A DNA stretch of 64,000 nt from Temnopleurus reevesii (GCA_036244855.1 BQKZ01000010.1:61881-125880), one strand, 5' to 3'; positions 1 through 15,100 are shown, counted from the stretch's first letter. Program-made: numbers and translations. Notes: generated by a model from the sequence alone, not told the origin.

Positions 1-127
1 TCCATCTGCATCTCTCATCTCACACGATAGACTAGGAGAGTTGGTCATGGATGGTGGGAGCTTTGCATTGTAATTGGTAAATTCCCTTAGTTTGGGGTCA
101 TTCACAGCACCACCATCATTTGTTTTC
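1..127 (-). CDS. Hydrolase gene exon 21 (continues beyond the window)
   Basis: Encodes KTNDGGAVNDPKLREFTNYN and on to RDADG, open to the window edge. The acceptor AG lies at 128-129. A 46-bp tandem repeat (106-151 and 152-197) covers the acceptor and the first codons, giving a second AG 46 bp upstream. Confidence 0.8.
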
Positions 128-3100
128 CTGTTAGAAAAACATGTCAAAAATAGCACCACCATCATTAGTTTTCCTGTTAGAAAAACATGTCAAAAATACA
201 TCTCATAAAAAAATTATCCTGCGAAGTACCGAACAATCAATTCATGTAAAAGAATAGCCTCTGAAAAAAATAATCATTTTACAATCTAAAAAATTCACAG
301 GATGACTTATGTGTGGTTGAGTAAAATATACTGTATTGGCTGAAATTTTGCTGGGGTTTATTTTCATGAATTTTGTGACTCATTAGAATGCACATAGACT
401 TCTGTATACAATAATCCTTCAAAAAATGAAATCAACAACTCACCAAGTGAATTAGCTAAAAATTTATGTACCCTCAAATAATGGCTTTTCCTGTACAAGG
501 AAAATGGAGTTCTAACCAAAACAAAAATCTACTCTCTGAACACTCTATCAATCATTGGAGCGACACAATAAGTAAAAGTTGGATAAACACATAATCATTG
601 TTGTGAAAAAAAATGTTTTTATCTGACTATGTATTCCTCCACCACTTGCCTGCACGCTCACTGTATGTAACATTCACTGGGAGAAGAAGGGACAAAGGAC
701 TAGGACAAAGTAAACAACTTTATTCAAGTATCCACAATAGCTCCATGATCACAAAGAGAAAGGTGCAACCCTTGTTCAACATTGTCCACAATATTAGAAT
801 AATGGAAATTTCTTTTTGGGTCCGTATAACTATCAGTAATGCTTGAAAGGAGGTTGCCTACTTTGTTGCTTGCTTTTTCCCTCCTGCTCACAGTACATGG
901 ATCTGTCTCCCCTTCAGCGGTTAAGTCATTTGCCTGCACAAGAAATATTACCATGGAAAAAGACATTTATTTTTCATGTATCTTACCATGTGTCCCACCA
1001 CCAGTGTTCCTTGCCTGCCAGCTCACTGTATGTCACATTGATCTGTCTCTCCTTCAAAAGACGATTCATTCGCCTGAAAGAAAAAGGGTTTGAAAGGAAA
1101 CATGTTGCAGTATGTGTACCATTGCTGTTATATTCATAGCCATTTTTTTAAATTACCACAAAGTCTGTAGATTCAGTGACAAGATAACTAGGAGCCGAAC
1201 TGGCTTTGAGGCATCACTAGCTCGCATTCACACGGTGGCGCTAAACTTGTCTGTCCCCTCGTGTGTGCCTCATATTTGTTGAGATGTGCAGGGGTTCATA
1301 ACAAAAATAATAAATTGCTGGAGCATCAAGTCTTGTTTTGTTCGGATATGCATTGGTTTAATTCATGACAGAGGGAAAACTGCAGCTGTCTATATCTCTA
1401 AATCTAAATACAGGCCTCTAAATACAGGTATCATCAATATAATGATCGCACATATAATAAATTACATTCTAAATATACTTTGTACATACCTCACAAAATA
1501 GGGATGGACAGTCCTGTCATTAGCACCAATTCTTGTCAGGACTGGCAAACCCTGTAAAGGAGATAAAAAAACATAAACAATTTTTACTCATTCTCAGAAA
1601 TGCAATCGCAGCATACAGCAATTATACTAGAGGGCATAAATATTCACTGTGGGCAGAAGGGACAAAGAACTGGAACAAAGTAAACAAATTCATAAACAAA
1701 TTCATAATTTCTACATAATCACAAAATAAATTCCCATGTTGCTCATCTTATTCAATATTTTCCAAAGAATGAGAAAATGGGAAATTTCTTTTCTGTCCGT
1801 CTAGCTATCGTAAGTACTTGAAAGGAGGTTACAATAAACTTTGTACCGAGCCTTTGTCCCTTTTGCTAACAGTGAATGTGAACATGAAAACATGAAAAAA
1901 CATTTTATTTAATCAACATATCGAAAGGGGTAGATCACTCTCTAAAACACTGGTATTCATTGAGGCCCTTGAAAAAGGTAGATCTGCTTTCCAATAAGGA
2001 AGGCATACATGATACCATTTGTACTGTTTTATTGATTACCATAAAGTTAAACTACAAATACATAACAAATTAAATATAACATTTTATTTTTCTTGTTGAA
2101 AATAATAATTTACCTGGAGGTTTGATATATGCCTATCTGCATCATTTTCAGCTATGCAAGCCTGTTGGGGGAAAGGGAAGCAGAGAATGTTCACTAGATA
2201 ATTATTTGTATACATATCGCTATATTGGGCATAACAAAAGTGTGCCAAATATATCATTCAACATATAGACTTCATAACTAATCCATAATTTTTTGAAAAT
2301 ATTTTAATCTTATATCTTGGGAGTCCAGTGACTCATTTTGATTCAAATAAATTAAAGAGGCATGCTCTTCAAAAATTGGGTTCTAATGCAAGGACTTCAT
2401 CCACAGATTTTTGATCCTTGAGAAATCAAGTGTTTGTTTCAAATCAAAAGTTGATGATGATGAGGAAGTCTATTTACGTGATATATTATAAGTGAAAATA
2501 GTTTATGTGTTTAATTTATTTTGCATTATTTGAACTACATGTACACAAATTATTTTCATCATAAAAAGGCAAGCTTTGTTTCATTTGCATATGAATACGA
2601 AAAAATTACATCCAAATTCATCATATTCTAAAAAGAGTTTGTCCAGAATGGAAACTATAAATATGAGTACGATCCAGTGGGAGAGCTTGGGTAGTATTTG
2701 ATGAGGTATATGGGAATTCAATGTTTACTTCTCAAATGCCTCGGAAAAAAACATTTGGTTCAGCTGTTTGGTTATTCATATTCTAATTTCTAACCTAGCA
2801 AACTAATCCAGAAAGTTGGTAGGTCTGCAGCTGCAAGATATCATGTATCATATTGGTTTAATATCATTGTGAATCTACTTACCTCTAATATGTGTTTAAC
2901 TGCTGGATCTGTATGGCTGGTACTTATATCATGCCTGCACAAGGATAAAGACATAAATTAATGAAATTGTGGTAAAATATTTCATGGATACATTTATCCC
3001 ATTGTCCAGTGGAACTGGGCAGTCCCTGCACAATGTCTATGAGATTTACATAATTCAGTATTAAATGGGATAACACAAAAGTTATTCTTAGAAACCAGAA

Positions 3101-6100
3101 AGCTTGGCTAAAGGCTTGTGAGACATAACAACAAATACACCTAGAGCTCTCCTTGGCTAATAGAAGGCTAGATACCGAGCCAAATGACCATATCTGCCCA
3201 GAGGACTGGTCAATAAAATGTAAATGTACTTTTTGCACTATCATTACCCTGGTTTTATCCTCTGAAGACCCATGATCGGGTACCGGATAAACTTTCACAA
3301 ATGAGTCACTGCAGGGCTCGACCTGCACAAATGAGGAAATAAGGATTCCTTCATTCAAAGAAAAGCTCCTTATCCCATTCAGTGACACAACCACACAGTA
3401 TGAAATGACTTCTATATCAGGCTTTAAACTAAATATCCTGTTTCACCAACAAAGATGCAAAGTTGCAACCATTTCCAAAGTGAGTTGAGATAAGAGCAAG
3501 AGTTCAGCCAAAGAGTTATAAACTGACAGTAATTTTAATCTTACCTGAAAAATAGATTGCTATTTTACTCTTCTTTCTTAATCCATCCCGCCAGAGAGAC
3601 GACGGCAAGAGCTCTGTCAGGGTAGTGGGTAGCTAGATGCCACGCCCCATGGCCCTATGACCCCTACAACTCCACTCTCCCATATAGATTGACCAACAGA
3701 GATCATCAGACTTTTCATTTTCCATTGGGAGCTAACATATGTTGCCAGAAAGTTTCAATGGACTGCAAATCAATTACAGATCATTTGCAAACTGAGATGC
3801 ACATTTCCATTCATGCATGCTCTGCATTTCTAAAAAGACAGGCATATGCCAATCAACTGGAACTAGCAATCAATTGCAACTTTCTAACGACGCCCCTTGA
3901 CAGATAAATGCAGTGATGACAACTTTTATAGATTTTAATCTTACCTGAAAAATAGATTGCTATCCCCATAGTCTTCTTTTTTGATCCATCCCGCCAGAGA
4001 GACGACAGCTAGAGCTCTGTCAGGGTAGTGGGTTGCTAGATGCCACGCCCCATGACCCCCCATGGAGTGGCCAGCAAAGATCACCAGGTCCGTCATAGGT
4101 TTGTTAGGCATCCAAATTACGTCAGACATAAGCTGGTGAAATGAAATAGTATCATTCATTAAAAAACAGTGGAAAATCATAAACATTAAGAAATTTTTAA
4201 TAGACATTTCATTGGCACATGGCCAAGCGGTAATGGAGAGACACTTTGGGCTACATTACCATCATGTTTCTGTTCTATGCACAACTGCTTCCAAATTATA
4301 GAGATTTCTTCAGGCTACAACAGTGGAAGAAATGTTTGGGAAAAATTATTGTGCTTTTTTTATGGAGGGGGGGGGGGTAAAAATGAGAAATAAGTACAGG
4401 CTAGTGAAGAAGAGACGTCAAATAAGGGCAAATAACTACTAGTCTAAGACCTATGAGTACCATTTGGCAACAGAGTGGGATATACAGGGATGCCAACCAT
4501 TCCAAAATATGCATGAGGCGTATTTTCAAACAAATGCAAGTCTTTCAGTACAAGTATATGGCTGAGTATAGTCACTGTTGCTCAGCTGTTGGATCATTCA
4601 CATTTAAACCTTCATCTCCATCATATTCTTGAATAGTTGGCTCCTCTGGATGAGTGATATCTCGTTGCACAAATTGAATAGAAGATTGAAATTCAACCCA
4701 CCTGATGCAAGCGTTCCAGTGCTGTCATGGAAGTCAGAGTTCCCGGTCCCTCCCAATTATGAGCTCCATGCCTGGTTAAAAGAAAAAAATAATTACTTCA
4801 TTACAGCAAAATATATCAAGGGCATGTATCTACAAGCATAGTGGCCTATATCATATTGTCCACATTGTACAGCTCTCAACACAGTTCTTGTCAAAGTCAA
4901 AAGCTCGATCTTGTTGTAACTTTTAATTTAAAGAGAGAGCGAGCTTAATTAATTTAATCCTGATTACAATGCAGCAGAAGACTTGCTTTTGACAGATAAA
5001 GATGAACAAAACAATTTATTGATTTGATTAAACCCTGTTATATGAGAGGAGTCAAAATGATTGCCCTGAATGTGAAGTAAATCTGGCCACATTCTTCCAA
5101 AAGGTCGAAAATATAAAACTTTGAATTTTCTAATAACACCTACCTGCTTTACGCAAGAACCCAAGCCTTCTCTAAACCAAAGAACCATTGATCTTTCTCC
5201 ATTCTCTTATATCCATCTGCCTGGTTCTGGGCTTCAACACCTGTCCAATGCAATGTCAGTAATACCTTACACAAGGGATATATAAGATCTCTGAAATATC
5301 TAATCATACATACCTACTTGGTGCGAGAACCCATGCCTTCTCTAAACCAAACCGCCATTGGTCCTTATCCATTCTCTTGTATCCATCTGCTTGGTTCTGG
5401 GCTTCAACACCTGTCCCATGCAATGTCAGTAAAACCTGGTACAAGGGTTTATAATAAAAAGGAGCCGTCATAAGGGACATCAGAATGGAATATGAAATGT
5501 CATGACATCTATACACAACTACAAATTTGTGGTAATCAAAGGGCAAACAAACTATATTCTATCTATTTATCAAGCTCTTCCACTTGTTCATAATGTTTTA
5601 AATTCCTGTTCATATTGGTTTTACTATCTGCAACAATTCCTATTTTTACACTGACCACTCTAGTGCTCTTCACTCGTGGTTTTCTCAGGGCTCGTGTTTC
5701 CTTCACCTGAGGACGAGTCAGTTAATTCTACTTGGAGCGTTTTGTTTTTTTTCTTTTTTGAGCTCTTGAAAGATAACCCTACACCACATGGTACAACCAC
5801 AAATCTTTTTTGAAAAATTTGAAAAAATTTTGAGAGAATTAGTCAGAAAATATCATTGGAAATTTTATTTACACTGTCTAACCAAATTATGAACATAAAT
5901 TTCATATGTCACTGTATGACTATTGTACAATAGTTGTTAATAATGCAAGTAAGTGTTATTGGAATATGATGGATCGACACTTCAATGTTCATATGCCTGA
6001 GCTTTTACTTACTGGACACTGACCTAAAACACAATCTTCCAGCGGCTCAATAGCAGCCGCTTGCTGGACCTGCATAAATAATAACGAAGAGAAGAATATT

Positions 6101-9100
6101 AATATATAATCAATTTGGTTAAACTCTATAAATTCTTTTCCATTTCTACTTACAAGAATGCTGTCTCATAACGATTGAGAACTACAAAAGGTTTCCACAT
6201 TCTTATTGAACAACCCCCCCCCCTATATGGAAGATCTTTTTTAATACCCAATTAACAATGGGATTGGGTTGTTTATACACTCGCACCAGATGGATGTTTT
6301 TCTATCGCTTCTTTTTTACACCCAAGTATAGCAGACCTACACAATCGCAGGATCTTGGGGTTATTAACCCAAATGAATTTGAAGGGTTTGAGTCTCACTT
6401 AAATAAAAATGTTCTGCAAGTTATAAGAAAACCTTGATTTTTTTTGTGCAAGCTGATTAACCACAAGCATTATGTTATATTTCTCCAGAAATCATGAACT
6501 CACCGAGCCATCATGATCAAGAAATGAGAAGAGGAACGATTCCTGCCTCTTTCTACATCTGATCTTCACTGGTAAAATTTGGGCTTCTTTCACCCCAGTG
6601 GCAGATACTTTAAGCTTGAAGCTGTAAACCATAAAAGAGAATAATGATTATCAAAAGAGATGAGAATGAAGACAAGATAATATATTTTTCTGTTTCCAAT
6701 TTTAACAGGTTAAATCTGGACCTATTGCATCCCGTACCAAATATGTTTACCTTGAAACAGTATAAAACCAAAGTAGAGAGTAAAAATATATAGCAAACCA
6801 TATGCCACAGTACAGCATTATGAAGTCTCAATTGAGTAAAAATACAGAAGATGGTAAACAAATCTGAATTTCAATGTAATATCTAAGATGATAAAGAGAT
6901 CAAAGAGATAGAAATCAGCCAAAAATGCAGCATTCGTTGAAAAGGGTAATCTAAAAAGATACTAAATACTGTCAAATCACAATTTCAGGAATATTCTTGA
7001 TTCTAAATTTGGTTTGCTGACCAATACAAGCGATTTTAAATTTATAACAATGCAATTATAGATTCCTGAATATTCTAAAGTGTTTGCAAATAATAATTCA
7101 AAGTATTTGCTTGGGAAAATTATTTGTTGATAGGACCGTAACTCACATGATATCTTTGCAGGTGTCCTGTGGGACATCAAGGCCCTCGTCATTGAGAATA
7201 AGATGGACAGGGATGGGAATGGTCTGTCCAGGGGCTACGTTCATAAGACTCTTCTCTCTGGCTACAGACACGGACAAGTCTTGTGATGGCTCAGCTAGAC
7301 TTACTCTGTATAAGGATAGGGAAGATTATGATAAACAAATTAATATGTCTGGAACTAGCGAAATTGTATTTGCATGCAATAATTCAGGAAAAAAAACAAC
7401 TAGTTCACATATAAGGCAATCAAATCCAAGGGCAGCCCAAGGATGTGTCAAGAGCAGAAGAACAATTTTTTTAAAAAACTACGATGCTGAGGAGTAAGTT
7501 GAAAAGAAAAAAACATTTGCATCTCTGGTGATTGGTGAAAAGAATTGCAAACACATCTCTCATCAAATAACCACACGCAACACTTGGCACCATTACAGCA
7601 GATTTCATGAGGAAAGGATCAAACACAACCCCCATTAAATATTATCATCAACATTTCGGCAGGGAATAATATCAGAAAATTTCAGACTCACTTGATATTA
7701 TTGATCCATTTGCTTCCCTGAAGATTGGTGAAAGGAATAGCAAACACATTTCCGATTAAAGTATCCCCCATCAGGTTGTATCACAAAAGGATCATCATCA
7801 AACACATATCACAAAAAAAAATCATCCTTATAATTTTGGAAGGTGATTAAAATGACAGACTCCACACTTACTTTATATTCTTGATCCATTTACTTCCCTG
7901 AAGATTGCTGAAAGGAATGGCTAACACATCTTCCATTAAAGTACACATCACAACATCTGGCACCATTACAGCAGGTTGTATCACAAAAGGATCCCCATCA
8001 AATACATCTCACAGTATAAATAATAAGCCTTATAATTTTGGAAGGTGCTTAAAATGGAAGACACCAGACTTACTTGACATTCTTGATCCACTTGCTTCCC
8101 TGGAGATTGGTAAAAGGAATGGCAAACACATCTCCCATCAAAGTACCTTCGACAACATCGGGCACCATTACAGCAGGTTGTATCACAAATGGATCGCTAT
8201 CTTTAAATTAGTTTGAACAAAGTACAAGAGGGGAGAGAAATGAATACAGTATACAGGTGTCCGTATGCAATTAGAAAACTGTAACATTTTTGCATAGATA
8301 TATCTTACAACATTCATATGAGCCAAATATGCACATATAAAACCATTGCATTGCAATTACATTGATGCCAGTACAATATTACCAAAATGTGTATATGCAT
8401 TGTTGCACTGTAAGTTTAATTAGAAATTGCATATTTTCCATTCTATTAGCGCAAAATTAATAATATCAGATCCTTTATCAGATCAACATCCTAACGAAAG
8501 TTCACAAGCCACACACATAATCAATACAAGTGATGATTAACAAAAGTAAAATTAATAGTAATCTTTCAGATATTTCTCTAAGATTTCTTAGAATGATTTA
8601 ATGCAGCATTCATATGAATGTCTCAATTATGAAAATCACTTACCAGATGCTTTTATGTTACAGCTGAACACCTACAAAGATAGGAACACAAGAAAAATCA
8701 AATTGTCAAATGTACAACTATAAAAAAAAAAAATAATAATAACTAAGATGTACGTTTGTAAAAGCATAAAAATGTTGCTATTTTTTCAAAGAATGTCCAC
8801 AAAGAAGCCATACATGTAGGTCATTAAGATTCATAGAAATTTGATGTAGAATTATTAAAACAAGTTTCCTAACCCCATCATAACCTTGGCCTCAATGCTT
8901 TGATATAAGTGATGTAATGTTGCTTGCTAGCTCTGTATCAAGATTTTATTTTCTCGTAGCATCTTTAATCCAGAAATGCTTTTCATGGAAAAAAAACAAT
9001 TCACTAAAGATCTAATGAAAAGATTATGCTATTTAATTAAAGTAATTAAACTATAAATAATCAAGTGTTTATTATAATACCTGTGAACCTTTAGCCCTGA

Positions 9101-12100
9101 GGCGAATATAGATTGTGTGGATGCCAGCATCAAGGGTAAGTGTAAACCTGCATAGAAGAAAGTAGAGAGTGTCATCACGCATACATGAGTAACTTAATCA
9201 AGCAGTCAACTCTGTTGTACATCTGACAGCCACTTTTATCCTTTTTTACATGTATTTCATTTTATGAAGTATTTAAATCATAAACTATGCCTAATCAAGT
9301 TAATGTGAAGCTTGATAGTACAGCAATAAAATTTCCTCTTCTAATATCATTTTTCTGACATCTATCATTTATTTTCAGAGACACAGACATAAAACAATTT
9401 TTATCACAATAAAATTATTTAACGAAACATCCAAAGAAACACTGGAACAACGTTATCAGGAATGTTCATTTCATAAAATATGTAATAATAATTATCCTTT
9501 TCAATCATATATTATGATGATCACTTAATATAAATTCCTATGAATAACAATGATTAAGGTGTGATTTAAATTCTAACTAACCAGAACTGTGCTCTTCTAT
9601 ACACATCGGCAGCAACAAATATTCCATCAACAAAGAAAGTATGGACACCTACCAAAGAAAAATACAAGAACATTTACACTTATCATAACATTTTACGAAT
9701 TCTTTTTTCAAAGCCATTTCAAATGCATAAATTTATGTGTAGTTTCCTATTTATCTGATTTTATTGCAATCAAATCACCCATGTTTTCACTGTTGCTAAA
9801 AATAGTGTGCGATATATTTGAAAATCTTGTTAGTCATTGTTTTTTGTTAATGCATCTTTAATTTGGTCTATTGAAATATCAGAAGTTTTCAAGGATGAAG
9901 CTGACAAGAGAAGAAAAAACTAAGTTTATTTTTCAGTGTAAATCAATGAGTATAAATAAAATAATTAATAAACATATACCTACCTAAACATTGGATGGAA
10001 ACATCTCCTTTAGAATTGACAGCAAACTCTCCAACCACCCATCCCTAAAAACATAAGGAAAGAACACTTGTCATCCATCACACAATCTTTACATTACTAG
10101 TGATATTTCTGTACAAATATTTTTTAAATATCTTTGCAAATAGACTCATTATTCAGACTCATAACAAAAACGGTTTTCCTGCAAGTGTTTTCTTTTCTCG
10201 ATCAATTGGCCACACTATGGATGCAAAATCACACAATAATGACTGTGTTTGCCACCGAACATGCATCACTCGGATGATATTGTAGACAAATTTCAGAAGC
10301 CTTCTTTCTCAAAGAAATATTCTTCAGTAACCTGTCTTTTGGTATTCAAAAGTTGAATTTCTCCCTCGCTTCTCAAATCTAAGCTTATTAATAAGGAATT
10401 AAAAAAACTAAACCACTAAAGATCCGAATTCTGTCTAACTTTGATGTGACAAGTCACATACTTTGATTACCTTTAAAAATCACAACAAAGAGAAAAAAAA
10501 CCTCACCTGCCATTCAGAGATGGCTAATGATCCCAGAGATGAAATCAATTCATTCCAGTTAACCTCAGGAGATATTTGGACATTTTCGCCAGCTTTCTAG
10601 AGAAATAATGAATAAGAAGGTGGTGAAAAACTACATCCAATGTTTTGTGATTGAAATCATTGTAGTTTTATGTAAAATAACTGACAAAATGGGAAACTAA
10701 ACATACTAAGAATAAAAGATCCTTTGAACAGTTGCCATGGTGGAAGAGATAATTTTGTTTGTTTTAAAAATGAAAATATTATCAAATATGATATGATATG
10801 ATTATAAATTTGATATTTATTGTTATTTTACAATCACATCAATATTCGCACAATTTACAATGGACGAGGGATAATCTGCACTTAAAGCAGCCTTACCTAT
10901 AAGAAAATATATGAAATCATATTATTATGCTATAAATCCAAGAACTATATTTGCCATCGTCTATTCAAAGCTCATTTGGATTCATTTGCAATTATTATGC
11001 TTCTAATTCAGTTTCAGAAAAACAAACCTTCGGAGTAATAATACAAATCTTCAAATTAGCATCCACATATGATTAGTTTGCAAAGAATCTGTGTAATCTA
11101 ATGCTGGAGATTACTTCCAAATTTTAAGTTAAACTTACTGTCTGAGAATATGTTTTCCACTTCACCGTCCCACCAGGCATAAGCTCAGAGTAGAAGGTCA
11201 CCTTTCTACTGTACCTCTGCCTTGATGCATTCACTATACCTCCCCAGAATTCTAAAGGGTCGCCANTTCAATGACATGAAATGTTTAAAAAAAGATTATT
11301 CACACAAGCAGATATACACTTTTTTCTCTAAACACAAGGCCGAGAGTTTATCGTTGCATTCCTTTAAAACCATACTTATCGAGTTTATGAAGTAGAGAAA
11401 GTAGTTTATACAATAAATAACAAGACGGTTTGTTTTATTGTTAGATAAATGGAGACATGTGCAAATTATCTAACCTTGTATTTGAGCCACAACATACATT
11501 TGATTTGTCTTTATTAGTGATTCGCTTCTGTTTATAAATGCTTTCAATAAAATCTGGCATTGAAAAAAAATGTACAATTTTCTTCATAAGGTTCATAGGT
11601 CATTTCATGAGCCTACTCTGATCAAAGCAATAAGATAGAACAGTAAAATTAGCACTAATTTTATTATTTACGAGATAACCGCATGACCCTTTCTTACCTT
11701 TGCTTTGTTCCCCAGGACAATGCTAAGACCGAAACTAACAAAAGACAAAACTATCCTTATATCGCGCCCCCCGATTCCCGTCTCCGTCTGCCACCGCAAG
11801 GTGGCGCTATATAGATATAGATCTCCATTTTAATTCATTCTTCACAACCCGTACTGCTATCCTAAGGACGGAGGTTGCAGGGCCGGTGGGGGGGGGGGGG
11901 ATAAGAGAGGGTCATGCGATTATCTCGTAAATAATAAAATTAGTGCTAATTTTACTGATTTACTGCAATAATCGCATGACCCTCGCTTACCTTTACTTTA
12001 AGTCATGTTACTGACCAGCACCGACAACCCTAGGGCGGAAAAAGAAGGCAAGAGGAGGAAGAGGGCTAGGAGGATTTCTTAGTGCCGAGATCCGAAAGCT

Positions 12101-15100
12101 CTTCATCCGCGCAGACGTCGCAAAGATAGAAGGAATGAAGGAGTTCTTAGAACGCCAAGAGGCTGCCTTCACAATGTCCTCTGTGCGAACGGCCGCGAGG
12201 AGGGCCCCTGACGACCTGATACTCTTGTATCGTGCGTTCTAGGCTCTCTCCCCGAAGATAAGGCTTCGGGGCCCGCCGCCTTCATACCCTCCACGATCCA
12301 CCGAGAGATGGGAGAGGGGGAAGCAGCCGAGGACGGCCTCTACGTGGTGACAAAGGTTTGTCGTACGAACGTAGAGGCCGAGACTGGGACAAGTGTCACT
12401 TGAGTGCCCTGACTGGACACCAAACCTTGTCCTCAGGATTAGAGGAGAAGTGGAGAGTTTTGAGAGAGATCTCCACTGGGCCCGAGACGTGCGATTGATG
12501 CTTGGCATTACGGAGGTCTCTGGGCTAGCGAACCCCACGAGGTTCAAACCTCGTGTGCCCCGCAGCTGTGGTCAAGGCGTGAATAACACTATGACCCGGA
12601 GCTGCGCCACCAGAAGCACCGTCTTCACGGTCAAGTGGAGAAGGGGGCATCACCCCAGGGTTCGGATGGAGGGCGAGCTAAGGTTTCTAGAACCTTAGGC
12701 AGGCTCCACGTTGGGGCTAGAGATCTGGGCGACGGTCTCTTCAGAAGGAAAGACCGTAGAAGCGGCCTAATTCTAAAGAGTACGACCTCGAGAACCGTCC
12801 GGCAACCCATTGTGGCTAGCCACAATGGCAGAACGGTAGCCTCTGATCGTGGGGAGAGAGCCTTGTCGAATATGGATTGCGAAATCCGTCTATGACACCA
12901 CTCGTCGAAGGCCGTGAGACGAGAGTTGTAGACTTTGAGGGTCGAATCTCGCCTACTCTCTGCTAGGAGCGAAGGGGCCTTAGCCGAGAACCTCGGCCCT
13001 ACCGATCCCGCCCTGACCGAGGCCACGCAGTCAGGTGAGGACGGTCCGGGTCCTCCGAGAGGAGCCCGGGAGTGGTTGACTCACGACGTCCGGCCAAGGG
13101 CAGAGACCACGGATCGTCAACCCGGAGATTGAGTAGGCGTGGAACCCGGACAGTTAGGGGCGATCAGCAGAATCTGAGCTCTGTCCTTCCCGTTGATGGG
13201 GACACGCGGGCTGGGATTGGAGGGAGGGAAGGCGTAAGGACGCAGATCCCCCCCAGCTGATCGGGAACGCGTCGCAGGCTTTCGCGTTCGGATCCCAGGT
13301 CATGGCACCTTACCTCGGTAAACGATGGTTGATCTCGTTTGCGACAGGTCGAGGTCAGAAGGCCCCCATCTCTCTACGCGTAGTGGAAGAGAGACTGGTG
13401 AAGAGCCCCTACCGACGGAAGGGATCTGCCCCCGGGTAGGAAGTCTGCGGTGAGCCTTTCCTGGCCGGGGAGGTGTGTGGCTGATGGGAGGAACCCCGCG
13501 TCAGGCACCGCTTCCAGAGGCGGATCGCTAACCGATTCAGTCTCCAGGAGTGCGTCGCTCCTTGGCGATTGATGTACGCCGCCTCCCTCACATGTCGTGA
13601 GAATGAGGACGGAGTGACCTCTCAGGCGATCCTGAAGTGACTCAGGGAGGCCTGAACTGTCATCAACCCCAGAGCGTTGATATGGGGAAGGGTGCTCAGG
13701 TGAGACCCATCCCCCGCAACGTAAGTCCCTTCGCCAGACCGCCCCATCCCTGAAGGGAAGCGTCTGTGATGACGGTCACTGAAGGGAGAGGACTGAGGAA
13801 GGGCTTGTCCCTGGAGAGGGGGCGGGCATTCTTGCAAGGGCCCAGAAGACGGGTCACCCCGCGTGAGAGGGGACCGACTTCCGGAGGTGGCACTCCCTGT
13901 GTGAAGTACAGCCGGAGGTGCCACTGGAAAGGGCACAAGAGAAGGCGGCAGTTTGGACGAGATCCGTCCACTGGCCAGGAGGCCGCGAAGCGGCTCCACA
14001 CCTTCGCCCTGGACCGGCGCAGCTCCCCTTGTCCCGAAGCCATGCCTACTCGGGCGGGCAACGTCCAGTTCGGCTCTCAAGTAGGCAGGCTTGCGGGTTG
14101 GAACAAGTTTCTTTGTCCCAATCGACCGCGACGTACCGTCTCTGCGTCCACTGGAGGAGGACCTCTACACGTTGTAGAGAGGTCCTTCGAGCTGGCTACC
14201 AGTCGCCAGTCGTCCAGGTAGACATGGAGTCTGAGCCCCTGCTCCCGAAGGAAGTCCGCAAGGGCGCCTACCACCCGTGTGAAGACACGCGGGGCCGGGC
14301 TCAGGCCAAACGGGAAGACTCGGTAACGAAGGTCTTGCCGAGGTCCGCAAGCCCCAGAGGTCCCCGATGCGGGATGAATAGGTACGTGAAGGTACGCATC
14401 CTGCAGATCGAGGGGCACCGCCCCATCCCCTGCCCGAAGCGAGGGGAGCAGCAAGGCCAACTAGTCTAGACGATAAGACTCGTCGGGGGTGCGCAGATCG
14501 AGCCTCTGTTGGGGAGCATTCTGAGCTATGATGAAGTCACTGCCTCACCGATCTCGAGTCGTAGCGAGACTAGATGCGGTAGGCGTAGTTCGCCCTAGCC
14601 CCGCCTTCCAGCCCGACGGCGGGAACCGGCGGAGGTGCTGGGGGAGGGCCCTTGTCACTTGCGGCCGGCGGCAGTGCCGGAGCCGAGTGACTCGGCCCAC
14701 CCGACCCGGGTTGGTCCCAATGCCAGAACCCGTGCGCAACGGCGGGGTACGGGCCGTGACCCTGGTGGTTCGGCGCCGGCAGCGCTACCCACCATGGGTC
14801 CGGGTAACCGGAGCTCTTCCTTCTACTCCTAACTCGTTTCGTAATGAGAGGCTGGGTAGGCTGCTAAGCCGCGGAAGCGGCGGGGTAGCCACGGCGGGGG
14901 CTTGCTTCGAAGGTTTCTTCGAGGAAGATAACTTCTTCGCCCACTCCTCCGTCTGCTTCAAGTCAGACAGTTCGAAAGCGCCAAGCATGTGAACTTTCCC
15001 CCGTCGAGAAGGGGGTGCCGCTGGATTCAAGAGATTCTATCCAGGGCCTGACGTCCGGAGCATCGGACCGGCTAGGTGTCCGAGCAAGGCTCTCTGCCGG

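Noticed and set aside
2924..3394. 156-codon minus-strand frame between hydrolase exons 16 and 17
   Set aside because: No similarity to the hydrolase family at this place; exon 16 joins exon 17 in phase without it.
13766..14469. Plus-strand Arg/Gly-rich frames of 150-183 codons
   Set aside because: Antisense to RT/RNase H of the DIRS element. High GC makes long chance frames.
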